Origin: Microthyrium microscopicum
Lineage: Eukaryota > Ascomycota > Dothideomycetes > Microthyriales > Microthyriaceae
Assembly (NCBI GenBank): GCA_010405405.1
Contig: MU004235.1
Span: forward strand, 386,538 to 450,537
Direction of reading: 5' to 3'
DNA length: 64,000 bases
The notes under the pieces are model-generated. The model did not search any database. It had not been told where the DNA came from and saw nothing but the letters and a program-made list of their open reading frames with translations. Numbering within the stretch: position 1 is the stretch's first letter; each line of letters starts with the position of its first letter. Shown here piece by piece: positions 22,857 through 34,077 of the stretch. A program made the translations under genes and the position numbers.

Positions 22857-23879
22857 GGCTATACGAAGCCAGGTATTAGAGTCGCGGTTGTGTACTTGTC
22901 TAGCCTTTTGTGTCAATGGTTGAGAACACAATATAAGAACAGGCAAGTAGTAGACCTAGCCCATTCGAACTTCTTGTCTATTAGAGATAAAGTGTACGGT
23001 CAAACTCGAAGCATTGATTCTATTCGAAACGATAGTCTAACTAGACCAAAAGAAGTAGCGTTGAACCTCACAAACAAGTGGGTTGGCCCTAAAGAATAAC
23101 GCAAGCAGGTTCACGTTTGGCTATTCCTTGGTAGAACAGTCAGTCCAATTGAACACTGTTGATTGAATCTTGAGCTAGGATTCAGTTCGGTATGTGCCGA
23201 CTGAGCCAAACTACGTCGATTAGTCTGTTCAGTTCCTGATTGTTACAACTCGACTGAAATAACATGACTCAACATGGCCCTGACTCAGTAATAGTTGCCC
23301 TCGTCAAGTCTCTATCTTCGACTTGCACCTTCACCGTGCTGCCCTAGACACAGCAAGCCATTGTTCGATTAACCTAAGCTAGCTTCATCACTAAGTGGCT
23401 ACGAAAGACAGCTGTGTCCAATTGCAAAGTTGATACACACTCTTAAAAGGTCAAATGAACAAGCTTGAATTACCTCAGAGCATTCAAAGGTAGCCCGGAT
23501 TTTGGTTGATAACATACTTTCATCTCGACAAGATTCAGCATTGAATGAACCTTGCTTGTTTACTGCATACAGGGACTCCCTAGAACATTTGATATTCATT
23601 CTCCAGTGGTGCTTTGTAGGAGATATCCCACGACACATGTCAATCGACTCACAGATCTCATCTTGATCGGCAAACAAAGCTGTCATACCCATTGGTATAT
23701 TTGAAAGTATCCATAATCATTATGTTTATGGACCTCGAAAATTCCCACCTAGGTGTATAGTAGAGATATTAGCCTCTAGCTTCTGGATATCTAGTTTTTA
23801 AGAATTAAGCAAATGGACTTTTGTGGGGTAAGAGTTGATTCGTGCTAGGATCTATCTAGGAGTACATTCTAGTCATACA
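22857..23879. other. Intergenic stretch between two regulator-like genes
   Basis: The only frame of note is 23692-23399 on the minus strand (97 codons from ATG, MGMTALFADQDEICES..., Cys-rich, with a GTAATT donor-like site near its end). It has no homology I can recognise. The remainder is AT-rich and featureless. Confidence 0.3.
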
Positions 23880-25889
23880 TTATGGTACAGTGTCGCGTGG
23901 CATTTTATCACAATAGCGTATAATAAGCCTCCTGTAAGATTGAGTCTCTGGTATTATATCGCCACTATGAGGCATCCAGCCAGGGATGAACAGTCGAGAA
24001 CTCCAGTACAGTTCCTGCTCATAGATTTGGTCTTCGTGCAGGGCTCTTAGATACTCATCCTGTGAGCTAAAGAGAGCCCTTATTTCGCGGAGAAACACCA
24101 CTTGACTATCTGACAGGCCAATGTCCTTTCTTTTCAATTTTGAAGTACTTTTGAATGAGGGGTCGAGTGGAGAGCCTTTATGCCGCCAAAGAAAATGTGA
24201 CATTAGGATGTTGTGGCCTTCAATGTACTCCTGAGCAAGCCCAGTCGAGCCGTACCGTTCTTTGGAATCATAACGAATCGCGTTTCGTCTTGAATGTCTC
24301 AGGCACCACTCTAAATTGGTGTTCAGAACGTAAACTGTCAGGAAGATCTCAAAAGAGTGCTCCTTGTTCTGGCCGGACATTTTCTCCTGAAGCTCGCTCA
24401 GAAGACGACGGCGTAGTGGTTCTAAGAAATCTCCAATCACGATTTGATCAAGCTGTTGGTCCATTGTTGGTGTAATTGGTCGCATGTTGAAAAATGGACT
24501 GTCAAATTGATAACTTTTATCGATGCCAAGTGTTTGAGTACCGGTCATGTGCCAATCGCGCTCTATCATTCGATTTATTGCAAGCAGTTGAAGAGCATTC
24601 ATAATCAAAGATGAAGGAGACTCGGATGCAAATTGTAAAGCATAGCGAAGAACCTGCTGTGTAATATTGCCAGATTGATTAACGACGTGTTCCAGATATT
24701 GCAATTGTGATCGAGAGATGTAATCACATATGCTTTGGCGTGCCTCGACCAGCGAAGCAAGACAGTATGATGGCATTTCGATCAACATCTGTTCTCCATT
24801 TCGGTACCATACATGATGAAGTTTATCCCCAGGGCCAGGTTGGAACGGAGCGGCCAAGAGATCAAGTGTTGAGCCTATTGATTGGCTGATTTGTACTTGA
24901 ACATAGCCAGGTCTGACGCCAACAATTTCACGGAGTTGATATAATTCTTTTCTGTTACTCTCAAGTGCGTGGCCAGAGTGTGGTCTTTGACGAAATAGTC
25001 GGATCGACTCGACCTTTGGACCAAAAGTGGGTAGTTTTGATGTCATGCACCGAATGTACGGCCAATACGTTGGATCACATGGTTTCTTGCACTTCTGGTG
25101 ATACAAACATGCTCCCAGTTTTCTGTTGAGAGCGGTTTTTTCTCTTGCTGCAGGATCTTTGGCTTTGCTGTACTTGTTATTGAGCTTGAACACCTGAAAC
25201 ATGCCATCTTCTTCCTTTGTGATATATCGGCCCTGTGCTCTTTGAGCTGTCCAGTCAGATGTTGAGGCCTTTCGTTTTCGGTTCGCAGGCTTGTGGAGAG
25301 GTGGCTCCACTACAGCATTGGTCGCATTGATCGCTTCGTTTGGGTCAAGATGTGTCTGCTGGAGCAAAGCAAGCGCATTTTGCTGCAACTTCCATGAAGG
25401 AGAGACCAGGGAAATCTCAGAAGGAGCTGGTTGGGATAGTGCCATAAATTCGTCAAAAGTCATGGTAGTAGCCTCGTTTTGAGAATCGATACATTGCGCA
25501 TTGTGCTCACCAAATGCGGTATCATGAACATAATTCGCAAAGATATCATCCGTAGAAAGTCCCTCGATTTGCTGTGCGCTAAAGGTATCCCAAACTCCGG
25601 GATTTGCTGCTGGAATCGATACATTTTGCGCAGATGCTAGCGTGTAGGCAAGGAGCTCATCCTGCTCATCTGGGAAAGGTGTTTTCTCTGGACTGATCAG
25701 ATTGAAGTCGGGCTCAGCAGGAATTATTCCCCAGTCGTCAACAAAGGTGTTGTAATTGGATGAGCACGCGAACATGTTCGAGATCGTTGGAATCGATGGC
25801 GAGGAAGCAAAGCGAGGCGAGCATGGCCTTGAGAACTTGGGTTGTTGAAAATAGGAACTCAACAGTGGAGACACGAGTGGAGTGGCCAT
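23880..25889 (-). CDS. Putative transcription-factor-like protein with degenerate zinc-cluster region
   Basis: One uninterrupted frame of 669 residues. The N-terminal half is disordered (Ser/Pro/Asn), followed by a basic stretch KPANRKRKASTSD near residue 205. The segment LNRKLGACLYHQKCKKPCDP with a later IRCM, then LPTFGPKVESIRLFRQRP, resembles fungal proteins whose cluster reads GACxRCxxxxxxC and ends in a C-rich SKLPCLR motif, but the cysteine spacing here does not make a standard Zn2Cys6 site. The C-terminal half is helical and resembles the regulatory region of such proteins. DNA binding is inference only; it may be a diverged, non-zinc member of that family. It is divergent from the GNAT gene at 26424. 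Confidence 0.6.
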   Translation of the reverse strand: MATPLVSPLLSSYFQQPKFSRPCSPRFASSPSIPTISNMFACSSNYNTFVDDWGIIPAEPDFNLISPEKTPFPDEQDELLAYTLASAQNVSIPAANPGVWDTFSAQQIEGLSTDDIFANYVHDTAFGEHNAQCIDSQNEATTMTFDEFMALSQPAPSEISLVSPSWKLQQNALALLQQTHLDPNEAINATNAVVEPPLHKPANRKRKASTSDWTAQRAQGRYITKEEDGMFQVFKLNNKYSKAKDPAAREKTALNRKLGACLYHQKCKKPCDPTYWPYIRCMTSKLPTFGPKVESIRLFRQRPHSGHALESNRKELYQLREIVGVRPGYVQVQISQSIGSTLDLLAAPFQPGPGDKLHHVWYRNGEQMLIEMPSYCLASLVEARQSICDYISRSQLQYLEHVVNQSGNITQQVLRYALQFASESPSSLIMNALQLLAINRMIERDWHMTGTQTLGIDKSYQFDSPFFNMRPITPTMDQQLDQIVIGDFLEPLRRRLLSELQEKMSGQNKEHSFEIFLTVYVLNTNLEWCLRHSRRNAIRYDSKERYGSTGLAQEYIEGHNILMSHFLWRHKGSPLDPSFKSTSKLKRKDIGLSDSQVVFLREIRALFSSQDEYLRALHEDQIYEQELYWSSRLFIPGWMPHSGDIIPETQSYRRLIIRYCDKMPRDTVP

Positions 25890-26423
25890 GTTTGAATAAT
25901 GGTAGTAAATGTTGCCGGAAATTTGGGTTAAACATGAACAAGACTATCGTGGTCACTCTGCATATTTATCAACACCAACTACATCTTTGCCAATAAGGCT
26001 GAACCTGGAGGGCGATGATGTCAGTCACGATAGATATCTACATGGTCCGAACCCATCGCAACACGAGGCCACCTGACACGAAATCTAGAGCGGTCGGAGA
26101 GGCTCAGTGCGCTTGTCAATTGGGCAATGGAGATAATTTGCCTAGAGTTGAGGTTGGTCTAGATCCCGTTGTGGAAGGCACGTCAGAGGCTCAGGGTCCA
26201 AACAGATAATGGAATGTGCGCTGATTGGTTGCGAAGATCTGGAGCCACGTTTTGTGACGTCATACATCGTGGGCGCCACGATTATCAAGGAAGGCGATGC
26301 AGGCGCAGCACATATCAAGCAGATGTTGTTACCGGTCAGACATCTAGATCTCTCCGACTTCTTCTTGTAGCCATTGCGGCCTCAGACGTCATAACTCAGT
26401 GCTTCAATTGACACTTTTCGGCT
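25890..26423. other. Divergent intergenic region
   Basis: Promoter space shared by the regulator-like gene (minus) and the GNAT gene (plus). No coding frame supported. Confidence 0.5.
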
Positions 26424-27227
26424 ATGGATCATTCCACTATACCGCGTTCGCGTTTTGTGGTGACAGAAGCATTGCTGAGTCAATTGGATGTTGTAACGGA
26501 CATTGCGCTCTCTTCTTTAGCCGTATTTGACCCAGCATGGGATTGGCGATTTCCGAATCGATTGATTCATCCTTCAGAGCACCGACTCCTGACGAGGCAG
26601 AAATTCCACAACTTCATTGCCGATAAAAACTCGAAATGGCGAGTCTTCATTGCACAGGAGACAGCGACTGGTGCCACACCGTCAAAAACTGTTGGATTTG
26701 CTGTCTGGGATGTCTCCAATATGCAGAGTCGTACGGCGGCATTGAAAACAGATCGACAAGATCGACAAACTGCTCGCCGGTCGCCAGATCTGGTTCTAGA
26801 TTCCACCGCCAAACCCCCAACTTCACCTCATCACGAAAAAGATGGGCATCCACAGCGACTTGCAGCCTGGGCCGAAACAACCAGCAAAGCGAGAAGAGAA
26901 TTGTTCGATGAAGCCTTCGGCAACAGATACTTTAGTTTGCAAATATTGGCCGTAGATCCACAGTTCTTCCGTCAAGGGGTTGCAACATTATTGTGCAATT
27001 GGGGTATCAAAATGGCCAAGCTTAAGAACATGTCCATTGCACTCTTTGCCAGCCCACAAGGTCGACTGTTTTATCCCACCTTGGGTTTCGAAGCTATCTC
27101 CACCGTGGAAGTCCAGGCGTCAAACGATGAAGCAATCCAGCTCATTGCGATGGCTTATGACTCCAGATCCAGGATTAGCGCTCAAACCACGAGAGAAAAC
27201 ATGTCTCTTCCTACGCAGCAGCATTGA
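26424..27227 (+). CDS. GNAT-family N-acetyltransferase
   Basis: Single exon, 267 residues, ATG MDHSTIPRSRF. The fold follows GNAT order: N-terminal helices, a strand KWRVFIAQE, KTVGFAVWDV, then after a charged insert (about 100-150) the core strand YFSLQILAVDPQFFRQGVA with the acetyl-CoA loop RQGVATLL, and a final IALFASPQGRLFYPTLGFE. The YPTLGF block is typical of fungal GNATs of unknown substrate. It should transfer acetyl from acetyl-CoA to a small molecule or protein amine. It is transcribed away from the regulator-like gene 534 bp upstream. Confidence 0.85.
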   Translation: MDHSTIPRSRFVVTEALLSQLDVVTDIALSSLAVFDPAWDWRFPNRLIHPSEHRLLTRQKFHNFIADKNSKWRVFIAQETATGATPSKTVGFAVWDVSNMQSRTAALKTDRQDRQTARRSPDLVLDSTAKPPTSPHHEKDGHPQRLAAWAETTSKARRELFDEAFGNRYFSLQILAVDPQFFRQGVATLLCNWGIKMAKLKNMSIALFASPQGRLFYPTLGFEAISTVEVQASNDEAIQLIAMAYDSRSRISAQTTRENMSLPTQQH

Positions 27228-28425
27228 ATCATCTGAAGATGACGTCAAAAGCAGAAACATTTGGAGGCCTGTTGGCTGGCTTATCATCAGTGTCCATCGT
27301 CGTGCTGCGCCACAGTCACCAACACCAGCTCTCTGACATCAAATAACGGCGTCGTGTTCGACGGATTTCGCCCTACGAAGGCGGAAGTCTACAACATACT
27401 CTACAAACTATTAAGTGCGTTGTTTACCATCGAGTGCGATAGTTATCAACGCCGCCACTGCTTGAGAAGTCTCATCGCTTTCTCGACGTGCCAAAGGCCA
27501 GCCAGATTAGGTTGGCTCGTCAAAGCTGGATTCAAAAGTATGTGATGCGACAAGAGATATGTTGGTTCGGATGTTCCGGTAATATAATACGTTCTAGCTC
27601 CTGGGATTTCTGATGAGGCTCTATGCTAATGCCAATGAAGTTATTTGGCAAAATGCAATGCCTACAACTGGGTCGTTGATTGAGCTGTAATGCTACCCTG
27701 CCAAATGCTACACTACAGATACATCTATCATGCTCTGTTATAGGTCGTGGAATTGTATCATAGGCTACCTCTGACATATTATGATGAAGGGAAGCAATAT
27801 TCAAACACCTCTCTCCAGATTGGCTGAATGCTTTTTGAAAGCTATCTGAATTTCAATCGGGTAATTGAGCAATATTCTGGCCTTATTTACAACGTTTGAG
27901 TCTGTCGTCAACGATGGAACTGCGAGGGTTCAGATGTCCAAGCGATTGATGTGCAGAGTGCCAATAATCCTTAATGAGAGCAGCGAAGTGGAAATACGGA
28001 AGACGTGTGTCGGCAACCTCCCAGAACTGCCTTGTGAATGGCCGCGTTTTTTGAGCTGTAAGGCAGCATTCGATATAAAGGCAATTTGATGAGTGAAATA
28101 GGGCTTGAATAACATGAGTGGCTTCATGCCAATATGGCCAGACAACAAAAAAGTGTCAGTAGATGTCGACGATCCTTTGCCTAAATAAGAGTTCGGGGAA
28201 GTATTTGGGGGTGTGATCGCTGGCGACGGTGAAGGTAACATGCGAGGAACTGCCGCTCACTCTTGTTGCTTGATGGTTTGAGCTTGATCAAAGATGATAT
28301 ATAAAATCGTCGCTGTTTTCCGAATCAAGGACCGATTTCCAGTCCAGGATTCATCATCTCCAGTGTAGGACACTGGCTCAACCTCTTTACATTATAAAAC
28401 CTATCACACTTCACGTTCTATCAGC
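27228..28425. other. Intergenic stretch, no gene seen
   Basis: Several short frames on both strands lack support (for example minus 28241-27930, Ser/Pro-rich start). A TATA box at 28298-28306 belongs to the small gene that follows. Confidence 0.4.
28298..28306 (+). promoter_or_regulatory. TATA box (TATATAAAA) upstream of small gene
   Basis: Perfect TATATAAAA about 120 bp before the ATG at 28426, on the coding strand of the small spliced gene. Confidence 0.5.
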
Positions 28426-28933
28426 ATGTGTAGGAGCACTAGAGCTTGCACTGAAGCTGACCTGTCTTTTCTCTTTTCCCACCCGCGAGCACGTTGGTTG
28501 ATATCCTCTTTGCCTGGGTTGATGCATACGTCCGGACGACTCGCACAACAATACCACGCTCCAGATCCCACTTTGACTAGGTATGTCATAATTTAGATTT
28601 ATTTTATTCGGGCTAACATCCTACTTTAGCTCCATTGCTGCGGCTGCGGCTTCGTATTCAATTCCATTGCATGATTGTCCACAACGCGATCGCGTTGAAC
28701 ACCAGAATGGCGCTGGTCAAACCCAGGACGCAACGCCTACTAATGAAAGCCAAGACCTCCTTGGACTTGGAATGTGGTCCATCAATATCACGAGTCACGA
28801 TACCAGATGCGCCGTCGATATGGAACCAAGGACGAAAGAAAAGCAGGACTTTCTCCCACGTCAGACACCAATGGAACGCTTCCTAATGGACAGAGAAAGC
28901 TCTTGGAGCGTCTACAATCCACATGCCAAATGA
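28426..28933 (+). CDS. Small hypothetical protein, two exons
   Basis: Exons 28426-28580 and 28630-28933 join over a 49-nt intron (GTATGT donor, GCTAAC branch, TTTAG acceptor) to give 152 residues. The N-terminus MCRSTRACTEADLSFLFSHP is followed by an Ala run at the junction (SSIAAAAASYS) and a hydrophilic C-terminal half ending ESSWSVYNPHAK. There is no signal peptide, membrane segment or known domain. The good intron, upstream TATA box and preserved frame support a real gene, unknown in function. It is convergent with the TauD-like gene, whose stop is only 35 bp away. Confidence 0.6.
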
Positions 28934-28967
28934 ACCATTCAATTGCCCATTTTCAATATAGTTCGAA

Positions 28968-30482
28968 CTAGCTGCAACTGTCACTTCGAAACAGCACACG
29001 TTCTCTTAGTGCTCCAGGCAAAATATTCCAAGTAGCAATCTTCCGCCTTTCGGAGTCACCATACTTTTCGAACCACGTCTTCTTCAGGCCCTCGGGTGTC
29101 TCCCAGGCCATGTCCTCATTTCGTAACCATAGGCGGATAATTTGCCGTCTTTGTAGCGGTTTATCGACAAAGTTTTCCCTCGCATGTTGGCATGCTAGAT
29201 TGTTGATGAGCTGGATGTCGCCTCTTCGTAACTTTATTGTCACCTTGTTCTTCCAAGCTGTGAAGTGCACCATATCGATGGCTTCGGCTTGCACTTCGCT
29301 CATGGGCGGGACTCCTGGGCTCCTCGGGGAGGTTGGAGAGCCGGTAATTGGTCTTCTAGAAAAGCAAAAGGCAGGACCTCTGGCTCCGAAGTTGAACAGA
29401 AGGGCGCGAGTGTTATAGAAGGCTGGTACCCGATGTCTGTGTTGGTCAGCCTGATTTTCTATCATACCTCACAGTCGACCACATACTTATCGAATATCCA
29501 GTTTGGTTGGGAGAGTGTATGAATCGCGTCGGGGCGGTTGGCGGCAATCTCGTTGTATACTTTCGCAGAACTTGCTAGATGGCTCTCTCCACCTTCTGCT
29601 GCCTCTTCTTGTACATACATTGCAAGTACGTCACAAACATCATTATGAAATGGCTTCACATGTCAGTCAAATTTTACTGACCTCGATATCACTATTACCT
29701 GAGCATTGCTTGCGTATGGGGACTGGCGCATATCGCTGTTCGCAATTTTGTAGCCAAGGTCCTTGATATGGACTACAAATCATCAGCTCCACTGCGGCTT
29801 CTTCGCGGGAAAACTCACTGAGCATGTTTCCACTCGAATCTTGCACTGCTCTTTTGTCAGCCACATAGCTGGTGATTCCTAGATATATCACAATATTCTC
29901 CCACGCCGTATACCGCCGCGGCTCCAGCCCACGAATGATCTGAAATCCTAGGCCTTCATGTACCTGACCAGCCACATCTCGTAATCGCGGCTCCAACAAT
30001 GGCAACGGAAAAGTTGATGGCTGCACCGTATCGAGCTCGGTCGATGGTAGTCCTAAGGTCTTGTAATGCGCCAGCGCGGCGTCGACTTCAGTCACCTCAG
30101 CGTCACTTAGTCGGAGCACGTAGTCTTCTTCGCGAGTATCATTACCAGTCCATGCCCATGGCTCGATCACGACATCAGGGAAGCCTGCGGGGACACGAGT
30201 AGGGCGATGAATGGCGAGCTTGGCGAGTGCTTTGGCGCGCGCGACGTACGTCTCATGCGATGGCATCCATTGAATGTCCGGACCAGGCCATACGGTGTCT
30301 TCGTCTCGATCGATTTTGTCATAGAAGGGCCCATCCGTTGACAATGTCGAGTCGAGTGACAGAGGAACGGCGGCGTCGGCTCGCAAACGGGCTTCATATG
30401 AAGAGGGTACCGTGTGCTCGTGAGTAAGGAACAAATTGTGCAGACCGGTTGGCGAAGAAGCGAAGGTCGTTGCTGGAGGCAT
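28968..30482 (-). CDS. TauD/TfdA-family Fe(II)/2-oxoglutarate dioxygenase
   Basis: Exons 30482-29819, 29772-29699, 29653-29487 and 29436-28968 give 457 residues. A TTG-started extension to 30509 is rejected in favour of ATG 30482 (MPPATTFASSP). The fold is recognised from VHEGLGFQIIRGLEPRRYT, IVIYLGITSYVADKR and, right after intron 2, PFHNDVCDVLAMY, whose H249-x-D251 is the iron-binding pair. The distal histidine lies in INNLACQHARENF (about 386), and the 2-oxoglutarate arginine is likely in the RRQIIRLWLRNED block about 14 residues later. The enzyme should hydroxylate or oxidatively cleave a small substrate using O2; fungal members of this subgroup are mostly uncharacterised. Confidence 0.88.
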
Positions 30483-31083
30483 TGTCGTGAATGGCAGTTT
30501 GGCCCTCAACTATGCAGGAAAGGTATACGGCTAATGGTAAGAACGAAATTGCGCAATTCGTATCAATCCACCATGAGAGCTTAGAGTCTTATACACTGCT
30601 TTCGAGCCAAGAAGAGTTCAGCTTTGTTTCGTTCCACAAGCTATTCACGAATAGTTTTGATCGTTCATTGGTGTTTAGCCGGGTAGGGCAGGGTCTGTTG
30701 CATTTCCTAGTCCATGGGTGGATAGCTTAATGTATGAGTGGATGAATTCGGATCTAGAATTGAGGGGCTTGCATCTCTCTAGTTGTTCGGTTTGATTGGA
30801 GGTTCACGTTGAAACTTAGTGTATTGGGATCTCAGTAGCTCCTAGAATAATATCGAAAATGTTAGATATATCAAAACAAACAAGATGATGATGTATGTCA
30901 TGGAAATCATTGGTAGACGTGAACAAGGAAGAAGCTCCAATTCTGACATATTAGATTCGGAAATCAACATCCACGCAGCTAGTTGTAACAGTTAATATTC
31001 GATGGATGCTCTATTTCACAAGGCCCGGGTACTGTAACCACAGATATTTTGTAGGAAACAATTGTATGATAGAAGGAACGCAT
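30483..31083. other. Intergenic stretch, no gene seen
   Basis: Upstream region of the TauD-like gene and 3' flank of the ATP synthase gene. AT-rich in its second half. No supported frame. Confidence 0.5.
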
Positions 31084-31915
31084 CTATAGAACGGACAGGT
31101 TGCCAAACTTCTCCTGTTCAGGAGTTAGCAATTGCATCAGAATCGGACTTTTCTCACTTACGTCGTATTTTGGCACTTCGAAACGACCTTTTGAGACAAG
31201 TTGTTCTGTACGTTGGTCGATCTCTGGTTGTGCCTCTGCTACATCGTCCTTTGAAAATTGCGAATTAGCATGAGTAGTCAATTGGCGCGTGTCCCAGAAC
31301 ATACCACGGTGAGCTGATCGAATGGTCTGGCCTCCTCGATATTTTTCAGAGTTTTGTCGAGATCCTTGAGCTCCTGATCCACAACGACCTTTGTCTCCTC
31401 GGCGCTCTTCACGGCTTGTGCTTCGAAGGCCTCAATGGCCTTGATTTGTCGACCGACATCGTACGTAGCGGGCTTGAAGTTCTTGAATTGCTGCTCGATC
31501 TCGTTGATGACGGCGGAGTTCTTGAGGAGCCCTCGGTATTGTGCGAAGTCGACGTTCTGGGGTTGCTCCTTTAGATGCCGGACTTATGCTCTCGTTAGCG
31601 AATCAAGGTATCGGTGGTGCGAATGTTTTGAGACCAGAACTCACCCTTTCTTAGCGCATCATCATGTCGCTTCTTGAAGGCACTCAACGAGTTCGCAGTG
31701 TTTCCCTTGAGGCCTAGCTGCGTCCCCAAACGAGTCCAGTCCAGCTTGAGTGCACTGTTGGTAGATCGCTGTGCTGGTCAGCGAAAATCTTCATTGAGCC
31801 GGTAATGAATCAATTGGCACGATAGGTTGGCAGCGCTTATCAGCGGGGCCTTCTCTAGGCCGGTATTGAATCAATTGGTACGATAGGATGATGATTAACT
31901 CACCTGAGCAGCCAT
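31084..31915 (-). CDS. ATP7: ATP synthase subunit d, mitochondrial
   Basis: Five exons, 31915-31904 (12 nt, MAAQ), 31768-31645, 31582-31305, 31248-31162 and 31113-31084, give 176 residues, the usual size. Diagnostic blocks are [46 protein letters not shown] and [15 protein letters not shown], ending EKFGNLSVL. The protein is part of the peripheral stalk (stator) of the F1Fo ATP synthase on the matrix side of the inner membrane. The first exon encodes only four residues and is followed by a 135-nt intron that contains a 29-bp direct repeat. Every exon boundary keeps frame. Confidence 0.95.
31798..31887. repeat. 29-bp direct repeat inside ATP7 intron 1
   Basis: Copies at 31798-31826 and 31859-31887 (GCCGGTAATGAATCAATTGG... 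and GCCGGTATTGAATCAATTGG...) differ at 2 of 29 positions and are offset by 61 bp. Both are inside the first intron, between the 12-nt exon 1 and exon 2. Confidence 0.8.
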
Positions 31916-32549
31916 TGTGTGAGTTGTGGGAGTATTGAGGCCGAATACCTTGAAGTGGTGTTGGTCGATAGTGGAAGCTTCAGATTTGAAGATGTTGAAC
32001 GCAAAGCGCTGGTCCAAGCGTCTGTACGCTTATTGGATGAACTACAAATTATGTAAGCAAGCTCTCTCGTCGATTTCGACATTTTCCGAGTCGAGACTCA
32101 TTTCAGCTTCCTCCGCAAATTTTGACGCAGTCAACTCATTTACAACCTTCGGGACCCTGTATGCCGTAGAGTGCGCTCCTATCTGGATATTGGCAGTGGA
32201 CCACAGTCGAGGCTGACCGACCTCTCCTATGTCTGATATGTCAGCTGGCCCAGAAGGAATGGCTGATCACGTCGCGTTTGCAGCGAGAGAATTCGGTGGT
32301 ATCAAAACATTTCAATTCATTGAGTCATGATACAAACAATAGGAAACTCTCTGGCTGGGATTCTGTACAATAGTGATGAGGTTAATGATTGATCTATCTC
32401 GCGCCTCAGCCCATCCAACATTTCAACAAGTATCCAATCCTCTCGCCATGGAGTCTTGCTTTTGGCATCGCCTTCGCCATCGCCCTTTGCAGGCACCTTG
32501 GTCCGATATCTTGAATCGAAGTTTAAGCTCGCTCATAGTAGGTCTTCTG
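31916..32549. other. Intergenic stretch upstream of ATP7
   Basis: Promoter of the ATP7 gene (minus strand) and 3' flank of the next minus-strand gene. No supported coding frame. Confidence 0.5.
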
Positions 32550-33519
32550 CTAGGAGTCCCCGGCTCCTCTATTGCCATTCTGGCTTCGGTTCATCACAGA
32601 ACGCTTGACTGCACGTGCACGATTTGAGTGCTTCTGCTTCGAAGCCTTGGCAGGATCAAGTTGAGCTTGTTCTGGTGATGGAGGGCTTGCGACTCGCGAT
32701 GGAGTATTAGAAGGTTTGAAGGTCATGCTCTCTGTAAGAAATGGTGTCTCAGCTTCAGTATTGTTCGCGTCCTCGATGTAACGGTTTCCGGTAGGAAGCT
32801 GGGTGAATGTCTCCAAGGTTTGACCTTTTGGACTCTCTGATGGCGACATGGCGACTGAGTCTTGCTTCTTCTTCTCCGGCTCTGCTTCAACCTCTGCCAG
32901 GTATTCCAGATTCATGTATGCCTCCAAGTCCACGTCCATCCCATCCTCCTTTTCAGCCATCTCCGTGTCCTCTCCAGGAAGCTCGTTCACTGTGTCAGAT
33001 GACGCACCCGCGGAATCCGAATCATGCGAATCATCTCCACCTTCATACACCTCGTCTCGCATCTCAGACAGCCAGCCTAGGGTTTTCTCAAGACGGGCTA
33101 CAAAAGGATCCACTTCGTCTGTTGCGGCTGTCAGTAAGACTTCGCAGTTACAGTGGTGATTACTTGCCATCTCGCGGCGGCATATTTTTCTGGATATACG
33201 CGGCGTATTGAGACACGGTAGACTGAGCCTCTTGAAACCAGGACTCGCACTCCTCATCCTAAGTGAGCTTACAGTCTACGCCGAGGATTAGGTTTACGCC
33301 GAGCCACCACAGACCTAGCGACGGCTCCATCAAGTTGGCGCGTACTGTCAAACGTTAGAATAAAACAATCAGTGGTTGCGTGGTTGACTGGCTTTGTTCC
33401 AGTGCGGCATATTGACTACCGTGTAGATACAAATTCTGAGCTTTTGACAATTGAAGGTTCCATCGACTCGCCGACGTCCTCAACTCAAGAATGCTTCGTT
33501 CTTTATTTATCCAAGACAT
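32550..33519 (-). CDS. Hypothetical acidic protein
   Basis: The 3' exon 33118-32550 is secure: a long acidic, Ser/Pro-rich frame (EVDPFVARLEKTLGWLSEMR, GEDTEMAEKEDGMDVDLEAY) ending in a basic tail KQKHSNRARAVKRSVMNRS. Upstream I place exons 33519-33420 (MSWINKERSILELRTSASRW), 33344-33298 and 33258-33168, giving 268 residues in one frame; the last junction would be a GC-AG intron (GCAAGT donor). Without that intron, a different frame through 33257 also reads into the 3' exon, so the 5' half is uncertain. The acidic middle and basic tail suggest a nuclear or chromatin-linked protein, but no family is recognised. Confidence 0.5.
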
Positions 33520-34077
33520 GTTGACAGACTGATCATAGAAATATGGATTGAGGCGAAGCCTGACACGTCGCGGAGGTGAAGTTACCAGGCAAATGACAAG
33601 ACTGGCAGAAGCGGCTGGGTGCTCTTATCTTTTCGTTGTGTTAGACCTGAGAGCTCTCAATATCTCCTTCGCCTCGCTTCGCATATTGCTTCCCCATTGT
33701 CATAAAGCCTTGCCAGAAACGGTAATGATAACGCAAGTAGGTTCGTTTCTCCTGCTTCAACTAGTCCTTGAATTTTGCTGCCAATCTGACAGCACAAGTT
33801 TGTGGGCCAAGGGATGGGTGATCATTTGCGCAGAAGTGGAAGCCGCAATCAACAAAACCCAAGACCAAATCGACCTGGCCCGAAAGCGACCTTCATATGC
33901 GTAGAAACGCATGCTTTGGTGATTGGAGAAATATTGCTCAACCTGACAAGAATTGCGCATCCAGGCCCTTCGAGAAATGGCTAGACCACGATATTAAGTA
34001 TACGATAATACAGGAATTACACTATTAGTGTCGTTGGAAGTATGTCTTGGTGACAAGGATAACCGATTGATTGAGTT
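33520..34077. other. Intergenic stretch, no gene seen
   Basis: The plus-strand frame 33548-33904 begins with TTG and the overlapping minus-strand frame 33960-33757 has no domain. Neither is supported. Confidence 0.4.

Noticed and set aside
27930-28241. 103-codon minus-strand frame (MLPSPSPAITPP...)
   Set aside because: Composition looks non-coding after the first 40 codons and there is no supporting intron or motif.
30483-30509. N-terminal extension of the TauD-like protein
   Set aside because: The extension starts with TTG; the ATG at 30482 has a better context.
33548-33904. 118-codon plus-strand frame
   Set aside because: Begins with TTG rather than ATG, has no domain, and overlaps an equally open minus-strand frame.
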